64,000 nucleotides of DNA, taken from the NCBI RefSeq assembly GCF_000973725.1, contig NZ_CP009621.1, forward strand, positions 2,942,001 to 3,006,000. The letters run 5' to 3'. Origin of the DNA: Pontibacter korlensis (GTDB taxonomy: Bacteria > Bacteroidota > Bacteroidia > Cytophagales > Hymenobacteraceae). A model generated the notes under the pieces. The model saw only the letters and a program-made list of their open reading frames with translations, did not search any database and was not told the origin of the DNA. This document shows positions 35,374-44,265 of the stretch, piece by piece. The position numbers and the translations under genes are program-made. Position 1 is the stretch's first letter. Every line of letters begins with the position of its first letter.

Positions 35374-37722
35374 ATGAAACGAATCATACGCACCGCTCTG
35401 ATCATGTCGATCGGGTTGATGAGCACGCAATGTAACACTGCACAGCAAAGCAGCACAGCACAGCAAAGCGGTACGACGCAGCAGACTAAATCTGCGGCGG
35501 TGGCTACTGCAGGCGATCAGCAAATGAAACAATTTGTGGAGGATCTGCTCAGCAAAATGACACTGGAGGAGAAGATTGGGCAGCTGAATCTGGTGGCAGT
35601 TGGTTTTGATGTGACCGGCCCGGTGGTGAGCGAAAACGTGGATGAGAATATCCGCAAAGGAAATGTTGGTGGTGTTTTTAACACCTATACCCCAAATGCT
35701 GCCCGTAAACTGCAGGAGTTTGCCGTTAACAACACGCGCCTGAAGATTCCGCTTCTCTTTGGCTACGACGTAATTCACGGGCACCGTACCATCTTCCCCA
35801 TTCCGCTTGGCTTGTCAGCAAGCTGGGACATGAATGCTGTGGAGCGAAGTGCCCGTATCGCAGGGGATGAGGCCTCTGCCGATGGCTTGAACTGGGTATT
35901 CTCACCGATGGTAGATATAGCCCGCGATGCCCGTTGGGGGCGCATTGCTGAGGGTGCTGGTGAGGATCCGTACCTGGGGTCTCAGGTGGCAAGAGCAATG
36001 GTGCGTGGTTACCAGGGCAACGACCTGACACTGGCAAATACAGTAATGGCTTGCGTAAAGCACTTTGCCCTGTACGGTGCCGCTGAAGCTGGCCGTGACT
36101 ATAATACTGTGGACATGAGCCTGAACCGTATGTTTAACGAGTACATGCCGCCTTACAAAGCAGCTATAGATGCAGGAGCAGGTAGCGTAATGACCGCATT
36201 TAACGAAATAAACGGCGTGCCTGCCACAGGTAACAAGTGGTTGATGACAGAGTTGCTACGCGACCAGTGGGGTTTCGATGGCTTTGTGGTAACTGACTAT
36301 ACAGCCATCAACGAAATGGTGGCTCACGGAGTAGGTGATGAGGCAAAAGCTGGAGAATTGGCCCTGAAAGCAGGTGTAGATATGGACATGGTAGGCGAGG
36401 TGTTCCTTAAAAACCTGAAGCAGTCTGTAGAAAAAGGAAATGTTTCTGAAGAGGAAATCAACACGTCTGTTCGTCGCATACTGGAGGCAAAGTATAAGCT
36501 AGGCCTGTTCGAAGATCCTTACCGCTATACGAACGAGGAGCGTGCTAAGAATACCATCATGAAGCCGGAGTACCGTGAGGCAGCCCGCGATATTGCGCGC
36601 AAAAGTATGGTACTCCTGAAGAACGAGAAACAGACACTTCCGCTTAAAAAGACTGGCTCTATTGCGCTTATCGGACCTCTGGCTAAGAACCAGCGCGACA
36701 TGATCGGTAACTGGAGCGGTGCAGGCGACTGGAAGCAGGCTGTATCAGTAGAGCAGGGTATCCGCAATGTAGCTGGCAATAGCACCAAGATTAACTATGC
36801 CAAAGGAGCCAATATTACAGATGATGAGCAAATGATCAAGCGCCTGAACGCTCACGGCGGAGAACTTGAAATTGACACACGCACTTCTGAGCAAATGATT
36901 GCCGAGGCCGTGAAAGTAGCAAGAGGTTCTGATGTGATTGTGGCGGTAGTAGGCGAGTCTCAGGGTATGTCTGGCGAGGCTGCCAGCCGTGCTGATATTA
37001 CCTTGCCTGGCAAGCAGCGTGAGCTCCTGATGGCGCTGAAGAAAACGGGTAAGCCGTTGGTAGTTGTTTTGATGAATGGCCGCCCATTGGCCCTGAACTG
37101 GGAGGATGAGAATGCTGATGCTATGCTGGAAACCTGGTTTGCCGGTACAGAGGCAGGTAACGCTATTGCTGATGTGCTGTTCGGTAACTACAACCCATCT
37201 GGTAAACTTACGGCCACCTTCCCGCAGGTAGTGGGCCAGGTGCCAATCTATTATGCGCACAAAAACACAGGCCGCCCGTTTGGAGGAGAGCTGCTGGACA
37301 AGTATAAATCCCGCTACATGGATGTAACTAATGAGCCCTTGTACCCATTTGGCTATGGCTTAAGCTACACCACTTTCAACTACTCTAAGCCACAACTCAG
37401 CAAAAACAGCATTACGCCTGACGAGTCACTGGAAGTGACGGTAAATGTGCAGAATACCGGCAACTACGACGGCGAAGAAGTAGTGCAGCTGTATGTACAG
37501 GATGTAGTAGGAAGCATTACCAGACCAGTTAAAGAGCTTAAAGGTTTCCAGAAGATCAGCCTGAAGAAAGGCGAAAGCAGAACGGTGACCTTTACCATCA
37601 CGCCGGAAGACCTGAAATTCTATAACAACGATATGGAGTATGTGCTGGAGCCAGGAGAGTTTAAAGTATACGTGGGCACCAACTCCCGTGATGTGCAGGA
37701 GGCTAGCTTCACTGTACAGTAA
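35374..37722 (+). CDS. bglX: GH3 beta-glucosidase, BglX type
   Basis: This 782-residue periplasmic or lipid-anchored beta-glucosidase follows a short signal with a Cys (LMSTQCNTAQQ) and a Gln/Ser/Thr-rich linker. The (beta/alpha)8 domain includes GGVFNTYTPNAARKLQ, PLLFGYDVIHGHRTIFPIPL and FSPMVDIARDARWGRIAEGAGEDPYLGS. The nucleophile is Asp308 in GFVVTDYTAI. The alpha/beta sandwich has SGEAASRADITLPGKQ, the usual acid/base region. A C-terminal FN3-like domain (from about 660, EVTVNVQNTGNYDGEEVVQLYV) completes it. In this locus it most likely cleaves sophorose or short beta-1,2-gluco-oligomers to glucose. Confidence 0.95.
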   Translation: MKRIIRTALIMSIGLMSTQCNTAQQSSTAQQSGTTQQTKSAAVATAGDQQMKQFVEDLLSKMTLEEKIGQLNLVAVGFDVTGPVVSENVDENIRKGNVGGVFNTYTPNAARKLQEFAVNNTRLKIPLLFGYDVIHGHRTIFPIPLGLSASWDMNAVERSARIAGDEASADGLNWVFSPMVDIARDARWGRIAEGAGEDPYLGSQVARAMVRGYQGNDLTLANTVMACVKHFALYGAAEAGRDYNTVDMSLNRMFNEYMPPYKAAIDAGAGSVMTAFNEINGVPATGNKWLMTELLRDQWGFDGFVVTDYTAINEMVAHGVGDEAKAGELALKAGVDMDMVGEVFLKNLKQSVEKGNVSEEEINTSVRRILEAKYKLGLFEDPYRYTNEERAKNTIMKPEYREAARDIARKSMVLLKNEKQTLPLKKTGSIALIGPLAKNQRDMIGNWSGAGDWKQAVSVEQGIRNVAGNSTKINYAKGANITDDEQMIKRLNAHGGELEIDTRTSEQMIAEAVKVARGSDVIVAVVGESQGMSGEAASRADITLPGKQRELLMALKKTGKPLVVVLMNGRPLALNWEDENADAMLETWFAGTEAGNAIADVLFGNYNPSGKLTATFPQVVGQVPIYYAHKNTGRPFGGELLDKYKSRYMDVTNEPLYPFGYGLSYTTFNYSKPQLSKNSITPDESLEVTVNVQNTGNYDGEEVVQLYVQDVVGSITRPVKELKGFQKISLKKGESRTVTFTITPEDLKFYNNDMEYVLEPGEFKVYVGTNSRDVQEASFTVQ

Positions 37723-37727
37723 CACAT

Positions 37728-37774
37728 ACCAACTTGTCTGGCAGGTTGGTTGTTAAAATGGACCTGCCAGACAA
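37728..37774. repeat. Overlapping inverted repeats after the GH3 gene
   Basis: TTGTCTGGCAGGT (37734-37746) pairs perfectly with ACCTGCCAGACAA (37762-37774). A shorter alternative, ACCAAC (37728-37733) with GTTGGT (37744-37749), overlaps its left arm. No U-tract follows. It may be an RNA-processing hairpin or a dispersed repeat unit. Confidence 0.6.
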
Positions 37775-37800
37775 CTGTAACCCTTATTAATTAACTACTT

Positions 37801-40119
37801 ATGTGCTTAAAATCTACAGATAAGGCAGTCGTCCCTAGGCTAAAAACCTTAGGGCTCCTGTTGTCTGTCTTGTTAGCATTTTCCGGTTGCGACAAGAGAA
37901 ATACTTCAGATTCCGAGAAAGAAAGCTTTAGAAGAGAGGTAGTGGACAAAGACCCACCTGCCACGCCACTTTCACCGGAGGAGAGTATCACTAAAATGCA
38001 GCTTCCGCCAGGATACCGGGTAGAGCTGGTGGCCAGTGAGCCAATGGTACAGGAGCCAGTGGCCCTTGCCTGGGACGGAAACGGCAGAATGTATGTAGCA
38101 GAGATGAATACTTACATGAAGGATGCCCAAGGCTCCGGCCAATTTGAGCGGACCAGCAGAATTAAGTTACTGGAGGATACGGATTGGGATGGAAAGATGG
38201 ACAAAGCCACTGTCTTTGTGGATAGTCTGCTGCTTCCCCGTGCCATATTACCTGTAGGTGACCAGGTGCTGGTGCAGGAAACGAACCTGAAGCATATCTG
38301 GAGCTATCGCGACACGGACGGAGATGGCGTGGCCGACAAGAAAGAGATGGTTTTCCGTAACGATGGCATCGACCTGCGTAACCTGGAACACCAGAATGGT
38401 GGCCTGCTCTGGAACATGGATAACTGGATTTACCCGACCCGTGACAACCTGCGCTACAAGTATAAAGATGGCGAATTGGTGGCCGACACGCTGATAGACA
38501 ACATGACTGGCCAATGGGGTATTACCGCCAATGACTACGGTCGCCTTTTTTTCTCAGAGGCCGGACCAGGGTTACCCGCCGTGCAGATAGAGCAGATGCC
38601 AGCTTACGGCGCTCTGAATTTCAAGGACCAGTTTACGCCTGATTTCGCAGTGCCGTGGCCTGTTATCGGAACCATCGATGCACAAGGTGGAAAAGGCGCT
38701 TTACGGCCCGAGGACAACACCCTGAACCATTTTACATCTGGAGCCGGACAGTCCATCTACCGGGGCGACCGAATGCCTGCCGACATGAAGGGCGACTACT
38801 TTATACCGGAGCCGGTTGGCCGTATAATCAAGCGGGGAGAAATCGTGAACAACAACGGCAAAATCCAGATCCAGAATGTGTACCAAGGCAAAGACTGGCT
38901 AGCCTCTGCCGACATGAACTTCCGGCCTATCAACACCTATACTGGGCCGGACGGTGCATTTTACATTGTGGATATGTATCACGGCATTATTCAGGAGAGT
39001 GAGTGGTCGGGTCCTGGCACCTACCTATACGGTATTATTCAGGATAAGGAACTGTACAAGAACAGGGGCATGGGGCGCATCTACCGTGTGGTGCACGAGG
39101 ATTTTGAGCTGAACCAGAAGCGCCCGAACCTGCTGAACGAGCCAGCCAGCAAGCTTATAACCTACTTGGAACACCCGAATGGCTGGTGGCGCGACAATGC
39201 ACAGCAGTTGCTCGTACTGCGCAATGATAAATCCTTGGTGCCAACCTTAGAGAAAATTGCTTTAGGCGAGAAAGCTACCTTAAGTGAAAAATCGGGGCCT
39301 GTCACCCGCATCCATGCGCTTTGGACGCTGGATGGTATGGGAGCGATGAACAAAAATATCTTGTTCCAAGCACTAGCGGATGCCGACCCTGAAGTTCGGA
39401 AGGCTGCCGTCTGGATAAGTGAAATCTACATTCGCCAGAATGACCAGGAGGTGATACAGAAGTTACGGTCAATAAAGAACGACCCTAGCCCGGATGTGCG
39501 GATACAATTGATGCTCTCGCTCCGGGAAAACAAAACAGAAGAAGCACAGGCCACTGTAAAATACTTGCTGGCCGCTAACCCTAACAATGAGGTGATGCAG
39601 GCCTCCTACAATTCTTTTGTCGAAACACACCGTAAGATAGCTGAGGAAAAAGAACGTATCAAAAACATCAGTCCTGAGGATAGGGAGCTGATCGCCAAGG
39701 GCGCTGTAATTTACAAGCAGCTATGCACGAACTGCCATGGTCCTGAAGGCAAAGGTATACAGGTCGGCGAGCGTATGCCGGCACCGCCGCTTGCAGGCTC
39801 CCCGCGCATGCAAGGCTCTGACAGAATATTGCCCATAGAAATACTGCTGCATGGACTGAAAGGCCCGATTGATGGGGTGGAGTACACGGACATGATGCCT
39901 TCGATGGCGGGGCAGAGCGATGAATGGATTGCGGCGGTGCTCAGCTATGTGCGCAACAGCAGCGAAGTGGGTAACAATGCATCTGTTATCAAACCTGAAG
40001 AAGTGAAGCAGGTGCGGGAGCGTATAAAACTTATACCTGGTGGTGCAACGCTGCAGTACCTGGAGGTGCACAAGGGCTACCGTACCACCGAACGAAACTG
40101 GGCTAAGGAACAAGAGTAG
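37801..40119 (+). CDS. DUF7133-like propeller protein with HEAT repeats and cytochrome c domain
   Basis: This is a 772-residue lipoprotein (lipobox LLAFSGCDKR). The N-terminal beta-propeller resembles glucose/sorbosone dehydrogenases and the membrane-bound dehydrogenase domain common in Planctomycetes (LPPGYRVELVASEPMVQEPVALAWDGNGRMYVAEM). Asp-rich loops that may bind calcium follow (DTDWDGKMDK, DTDGDGVADK). HEAT-like repeats (about 440-580) lead to a c-type cytochrome with heme motif C642-T-N-C645-H646 and distal MPSMAGQ. It could oxidise a sugar and pass electrons to its heme, but this activity is inferred. It is immediately followed by the SUMF1 and DUF1080 genes. Confidence 0.85.
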   Translation: MCLKSTDKAVVPRLKTLGLLLSVLLAFSGCDKRNTSDSEKESFRREVVDKDPPATPLSPEESITKMQLPPGYRVELVASEPMVQEPVALAWDGNGRMYVAEMNTYMKDAQGSGQFERTSRIKLLEDTDWDGKMDKATVFVDSLLLPRAILPVGDQVLVQETNLKHIWSYRDTDGDGVADKKEMVFRNDGIDLRNLEHQNGGLLWNMDNWIYPTRDNLRYKYKDGELVADTLIDNMTGQWGITANDYGRLFFSEAGPGLPAVQIEQMPAYGALNFKDQFTPDFAVPWPVIGTIDAQGGKGALRPEDNTLNHFTSGAGQSIYRGDRMPADMKGDYFIPEPVGRIIKRGEIVNNNGKIQIQNVYQGKDWLASADMNFRPINTYTGPDGAFYIVDMYHGIIQESEWSGPGTYLYGIIQDKELYKNRGMGRIYRVVHEDFELNQKRPNLLNEPASKLITYLEHPNGWWRDNAQQLLVLRNDKSLVPTLEKIALGEKATLSEKSGPVTRIHALWTLDGMGAMNKNILFQALADADPEVRKAAVWISEIYIRQNDQEVIQKLRSIKNDPSPDVRIQLMLSLRENKTEEAQATVKYLLAANPNNEVMQASYNSFVETHRKIAEEKERIKNISPEDRELIAKGAVIYKQLCTNCHGPEGKGIQVGERMPAPPLAGSPRMQGSDRILPIEILLHGLKGPIDGVEYTDMMPSMAGQSDEWIAAVLSYVRNSSEVGNNASVIKPEEVKQVRERIKLIPGGATLQYLEVHKGYRTTERNWAKEQE

Positions 40120-40130
40120 GAGAACCAAAT

Positions 40131-40961
40131 ATGTTTATTAGACTTAGATTTTTTTTGGTGTTGCCTGTCTTACTCCTGTGTGGTTGCGCACGCTATGTAC
40201 AGGAATCAGCTTATACTAATTCCGTGGGGATGGAATTTGTGCGCGTGGAGCCCGGCAGTATGATTGTAGGCCGCTACCAGCCCACAGTAGGCAAACCTAA
40301 CCGAAGCAACTCCGAGAGGAAATGGCTGCCGGACTCTGTCTATCAGGTAGCAGAAAAAATGGCACAGCAGGCGGCCATGCCAGGGTTTGAGGTTATGCTA
40401 GACAAGCCATACTACATCGGAAAGTATGAGGTGACGCAGGAGCAGTGGGAGAAGGTGATGGGCAGCAATCCATCCTTTTTCCAAGGCGACAAAGTGCCAG
40501 GCGACGCAAGTCTGCATCCGGTGGAAAACATTACCTGGGAGGATGCCCAAGTCTTTGTTCAGAAGCTCAATGCACTGGATAAAAAACACACGTACCGTCT
40601 GCCAACCGAATTTGAGTGGGAGTACGCCGCCAGAGCCGGAGCCGAAGACGATATTCACTGGTCTGTAATGAACAAAATGGCTGTGAAGGGCGGAAGCACC
40701 ACCAGTGCCGTAGGTCAGAAGCAGCCCAATGCCTGGGGAATGTATGATATGCTGGGTAATGTGTGGGAGTGGGTGCAGGATTACTATAACGAGAAGATCT
40801 TCGCAGACCCCGTGCCTCCCCAAACAGGCAAAAAGCATGTGCTGAAAGGCGCTTCGTTCACTGGCGATGCGAAGAACGCCACTTACAAAACCCACGCGGC
40901 CGGGCCAGGAAACGGTTTTGATGTAGGGCTGCGGGTGTTGATGGAGGCTAAAAAGAAATGA
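40131..40961 (+). CDS. SUMF1/formylglycine-generating-enzyme-like lipoprotein
   Basis: The 276-residue product has a lipobox in LLLCGCARYV. The FGE-sulfatase fold is marked by NSVGMEFVRVEPGSMIVGRY, YYIGKYEVTQEQWEKVMGSNPS, HPVENITWEDAQVFVQKLN, YRLPTEFEWEYAARAG and NAWGMYDMLGNVWEWVQDYY. I do not see the paired active-site cysteines of true formylglycine generators near the C-terminus, and no sulfatase gene is nearby, so a binding or other role is likely. It overlaps the next gene by 4 nt, showing tight coupling with the DUF1080 protein. Confidence 0.85.
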   Translation: MFIRLRFFLVLPVLLLCGCARYVQESAYTNSVGMEFVRVEPGSMIVGRYQPTVGKPNRSNSERKWLPDSVYQVAEKMAQQAAMPGFEVMLDKPYYIGKYEVTQEQWEKVMGSNPSFFQGDKVPGDASLHPVENITWEDAQVFVQKLNALDKKHTYRLPTEFEWEYAARAGAEDDIHWSVMNKMAVKGGSTTSAVGQKQPNAWGMYDMLGNVWEWVQDYYNEKIFADPVPPQTGKKHVLKGASFTGDAKNATYKTHAAGPGNGFDVGLRVLMEAKKK

Positions 40962-41692
40962 TTATGCTCCAAAAGATCACTTATACTTATCTAGTGTGCT
41001 GTTTAAGCCTCATCGTGTGTGTGGTGGCAGGGCAGGCGGCAAATGCACAAATACCGACAGGCCACGAGCGCATCTTTAATGGAAAAGACCTGGAGGGGTG
41101 GCATATCAGCCGTACCACCCATCAGGGCACAACCCCCGACGTGCGGGTAGAAGACAGCGCTATTGTGCTGCGGCAACAGCCGTACGGGCAGGGCGGAGTA
41201 CTTTTATCAGACAAGAAGTATAAAAACTTTGACCTGTACCTGGAGGCGAAAATCGACTCCTTCACCAACGGCGGTATTTTCCTTCGCTCTTCTGAGAGCG
41301 GCATTGCTTACCAGATTGAGCTGGATGAGACAGCAGGTAGCACCGGAAGCCTATTGGGAGAGCGCATGCCTGTCAGCACAAGCATGAAGGCAACAAATCG
41401 GGCAAAAGTCTGGAAGCCGAATGACTGGAACTCTTTCCGGATCAGGATGGTGGGGGATGTACCGCATATCACCCTCTGGATAAATGGCGTGAAAATGTGG
41501 GAAGTGAAGCAGCCTAAGAACGATTTTATAGCAGGCGCTACCGAGGGCATGATTGGTTTTCAGTCGCACTGGACGGCGCTGTTTTCCCCTGCGGCTTTCG
41601 ATTGGAACGGACTCGAATCGTGGGCACCCGGCGCTACACACCGCTTTCGCAACATTGCTATCAAAGAACTGGATATAGACCAGGTGGAATAA
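40958..41692 (+). CDS. DUF1080 protein, candidate 3-keto-glycoside hydrolase
   Basis: This 244-residue secreted protein has a signal peptide ending GQAANAQ. The concanavalin-like DUF1080 fold is shown by ERIFNGKDLEGWHIS, GVLLSDKKYKNFDLYLEAKI, NGGIFLRSSE, WNSFRIRMVGDVPHITLWINGVKMWEV and the closing FRNIAIKEL. Members of this family have been linked to hydrolysis of 3-keto-disaccharides. Next to a dehydrogenase-like cytochrome gene in a glucan locus, that activity is plausible here, but many family members are uncharacterised. Confidence 0.85.
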   Translation: MIMLQKITYTYLVCCLSLIVCVVAGQAANAQIPTGHERIFNGKDLEGWHISRTTHQGTTPDVRVEDSAIVLRQQPYGQGGVLLSDKKYKNFDLYLEAKIDSFTNGGIFLRSSESGIAYQIELDETAGSTGSLLGERMPVSTSMKATNRAKVWKPNDWNSFRIRMVGDVPHITLWINGVKMWEVKQPKNDFIAGATEGMIGFQSHWTALFSPAAFDWNGLESWAPGATHRFRNIAIKELDIDQVE

Positions 41693-41912
41693 CCTGCGGG
41701 TAACCTTACGTTGCACACCTTTGTGCCGTTAAGTATAGGTGCCGTCGTGCATATGTTGTATTTTCAGGAAAGCGTTACTAGAGCTGATTGAGGAGACGAT
41801 TCGCTGCAGATCCAGCTCAAGAATGAACTTGCAAACGCTTTCAGTCTGCCGTACAAGGGAAACTGATTAGGAGGCAGAGCTCCATCTTCAAAATGTAAAT
41901 TCACCCAATGCA

Positions 41913-42707
41913 ATGATAAAATATAAGAACCCACTTCTCGCGCTGTTGCTGTTACTTGTGGCTGCAGTACCTGTACTTGCACAAGGCAAGCTAGATGCAT
42001 ACGAGCGTAAAATGTATGTGCAAGGCAATGACTCTTTGCCTTACCGAATCCTGTACCCAAGAGGCTTTTCTCCGACTAAAAAGTACCCGCTGGTATTAGT
42101 GTTGCATGGTGCCGGTGAACGAGGCAATAATAATGAGGCGCAGCTGGCATATGGAGCGGATAGGTTCTTGAATGAGCAGGATAAATATCCGGCAATCGTT
42201 GTTTTTCCGCAGTGCCCTAAAAACTCTTACTGGTCTAACGTGAACATTGTAACGGATAAGAGCGGCAAGAGAACCTTCAATTTTCAGAAGGGAGGTAAAC
42301 CTACAGCGGCTATGCAGTCTTTGCTGGGCTTACTGAAACAACTGCGCGGCAGCGGCTATGTAGATAAAGATCGCGTGTACATCGGTGGGCTTTCGATGGG
42401 TGGTATGGGCACTTTTGAACTGCTGCGCCGCAAGCCTACTATTTTTGCCGCCGCCTTCCCTATATGTGGTGGAGGCGCTCCTGAAACTGCCGGTAAGTTT
42501 GCCAAAAAAGTTGAGGAAATGTGGGTATTTCATGGGGAGGTGGACAGCGTAGTACCAGTGCAGCATTCAAAGGTAATGGCAGAGGCTATAGAGGCAAAGG
42601 GCGGTGATGTGAAGCTGACCATTTACCCTGGCGTAGACCACAACAGCTGGGACTATGCTTTTAAAGAACCAGAGCTATTGCAGTGGCTGTTTTCCCACGA
42701 AAAATAA
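41913..42707 (+). CDS. Secreted alpha/beta hydrolase
   Basis: This 264-residue protein has a signal peptide (LLALLLLLVAAVPVLAQ). The alpha/beta-hydrolase fold resembles PHB-depolymerase/dienelactone-hydrolase-like esterases: YPLVLVLHGAGERGNNNE, VVFPQCPKNSYW, nucleophile Ser in YIGGLSMGGMGTFEL, an Asp in FHGEVDSVVPVQHS and the His in GVDHNSWDYAF. It is probably a carbohydrate esterase or peptidase-like hydrolase. A 220-nt gap separates it from DUF1080, so it may have its own promoter. It ends the locus in front of two terminators. Confidence 0.88.
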   Translation: MIKYKNPLLALLLLLVAAVPVLAQGKLDAYERKMYVQGNDSLPYRILYPRGFSPTKKYPLVLVLHGAGERGNNNEAQLAYGADRFLNEQDKYPAIVVFPQCPKNSYWSNVNIVTDKSGKRTFNFQKGGKPTAAMQSLLGLLKQLRGSGYVDKDRVYIGGLSMGGMGTFELLRRKPTIFAAAFPICGGGAPETAGKFAKKVEEMWVFHGEVDSVVPVQHSKVMAEAIEAKGGDVKLTIYPGVDHNSWDYAFKEPELLQWLFSHEK

Positions 42708-42759
42708 GTTTTCGAAATCAGTTGAATGCTTTTAGTAAAATTTTATCTCCAGAGAAAGG

Positions 42760-42785
42760 GGTAGGAGTTTCTTCTACCTTTTTTT
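42760..42785 (+). terminator. Intrinsic terminator at the end of the PUL
   Basis: GGTAGGAG (42760-42767) pairs with CTTCTACC (42771-42778) around a TTT loop and is followed by seven T. Confidence 0.92.
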
Positions 42786-42811
42786 GTGCCTGTTCCTAAG
42801 AAGGCGAAAGC

Positions 42812-42845
42812 ATAACCGGCCACTGCTTAGACAGTGGCCGGTTAT
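42812..42845. terminator. Bidirectional hairpin between PUL and ebo cluster
   Basis: ATAACCGGCCACTG (42812-42825) and CAGTGGCCGGTTAT (42832-42845) are perfect complements around CTTAGA. It lies just past the eboF stop on the minus strand. Confidence 0.85.
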
Positions 42846-42861
42846 TTATGTTGATGTTTAC

Positions 42862-44265
42862 TTAAGCTCCTGCAATGAAGACAGGTTCTGGTTTAGGTAT
42901 TTGCAGATGCTGAAGTATAACGTCAAAGACATCTATGGCTTGTATCTCCTGCGGTAGCCCTGCCTTGTTTTTTGTCAGCAGCAGTGGCCATTCGTTTTTA
43001 TCTTCCTGTATACGCCCGTGAGACCCTTTTATCAGGGAGGCATCTAATGGGATAATATCCATCACCGTGCGGAAGCCCAGCTTCTTTTTCAGCAGTTTAC
43101 CTGCTACCAGCGGCAGCGGGAACTTGATTTTCGGGTCGATAAACATTTCAACCGGGTCAAAACCTGGCTTCTTATGTATATCTACCATACGGGCATAGTC
43201 AGGGGCTTTTTTATCATCGAGCCAGAAGTAGTAAGTAAACCAAGCATTGGCTTTAGCCACAACGACGAGCTCGCCACAGCGCTCATGGGCTATTCTATAT
43301 TTGTACCGCTCTTTACCCTCCAATACTTCTTCAATGCCATCTACCTGCTGCAGTAGCTGTTTTACTTCCTGGATTCTGGCTTTATCCTTTATATAGACAT
43401 GTGCCACCTGGTGGTCGGCTACGGCAAAGGCATCGCTCATGGCCATGTCCAGCAATTCAGTGCCTCGCTCAACGCGTACGTTCAGAAGGCCCTGCTGGCG
43501 TAGTACACGGTTAATATGCACTGGCTGGTTTACGTCTGAAATGCCATACTCCGACAATACTATTACCTGTGCTCCCTTAGCCTCATAAAAACGAATCAGG
43601 TCCCCGGCTACGGCATCTATTTCCTGCAGGTCCTTGGCTATGCGCGGGTCTGATGGGCCCAGGCGCTGCAGGTTATAGTCCAGGTGCGGGAGGTAAATGA
43701 GCGTGAGCGTCGGGTTGTAGAGGTCGTCTGTGATCTTACTCGCATCCGCAATCCACTTGCTCGACTTAATAGAAGTTTTCGGCCCCCAATAGTTGAATAG
43801 CGGGAACGTGCCTAGTTGCGCCTGTAGCTTGTCGCGCAGGTCTGCTGGTTGGGTGTAGCAGTCAGGCAGCTTACGGCCATCAGCCAGGTACTGTGGGCGC
43901 GGTGTTAACGTATAGTCTGCGGTGGTGTTCATGTTGTACCACCAGCCCATGTTGGCTACAGTAAAGTTCGGATCGGCGGCTTTTGCCACCTCCCATACTT
44001 TAGGTGCCTGTACCAGCTTGTTCGACTGCCGCCATAGTTTTACCTCGTCCTCATCCCTAAAGTACCAGCCATTGGCTACAATACCATGTTCTTCTGGCCA
44101 TTTGCCGGTAAGGTAGGTAGACTGTGCGGTGCAGGTTACTGCAGGTAACACTGGTTTTATACTTGTCTGCTGTGCTGCTTCCGCCCACTTCAACAAGTTG
44201 GGTGTGTTATTACCTATTAGTGACTTCGTGAGCCCGACGATGTTCAGGACTACCGTTTTCTGCAT
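42862..44265 (-). CDS. eboF: EboF-like alkaline-phosphatase-fold protein
   Basis: The 467-residue protein has the nucleotide pyrophosphatase/phosphodiesterase (type I phosphodiesterase) fold. The N-terminal strand is KTVVLNIVGLTKSLIG, the nucleophile region is VTCTAQSTYLTGKWPEEHGIVANGW, then TLTLIYLPHLDYNLQ, VIVLSEYGISDV and the C-terminal IKGSHGRIQED metal ligands. No signal peptide is visible, so it looks cytoplasmic. It is the last gene of the eboA-F cluster, and its first 56 nt overlap eboE. The cluster is thought to process or translocate a small metabolite; the substrate is unknown. Confidence 0.85.
   Translation of the reverse strand: MQKTVVLNIVGLTKSLIGNNTPNLLKWAEAAQQTSIKPVLPAVTCTAQSTYLTGKWPEEHGIVANGWYFRDEDEVKLWRQSNKLVQAPKVWEVAKAADPNFTVANMGWWYNMNTTADYTLTPRPQYLADGRKLPDCYTQPADLRDKLQAQLGTFPLFNYWGPKTSIKSSKWIADASKITDDLYNPTLTLIYLPHLDYNLQRLGPSDPRIAKDLQEIDAVAGDLIRFYEAKGAQVIVLSEYGISDVNQPVHINRVLRQQGLLNVRVERGTELLDMAMSDAFAVADHQVAHVYIKDKARIQEVKQLLQQVDGIEEVLEGKERYKYRIAHERCGELVVVAKANAWFTYYFWLDDKKAPDYARMVDIHKKPGFDPVEMFIDPKIKFPLPLVAGKLLKKKLGFRTVMDIIPLDASLIKGSHGRIQEDKNEWPLLLTKNKAGLPQEIQAIDVFDVILQHLQIPKPEPVFIAGA

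Noticed and set aside
40131..40961. True formylglycine-generating enzyme for a sulfatase in the PUL
   Set aside because: No sulfatase gene is in the locus and the paired active-site Cys are not seen; kept only as FGE-like.
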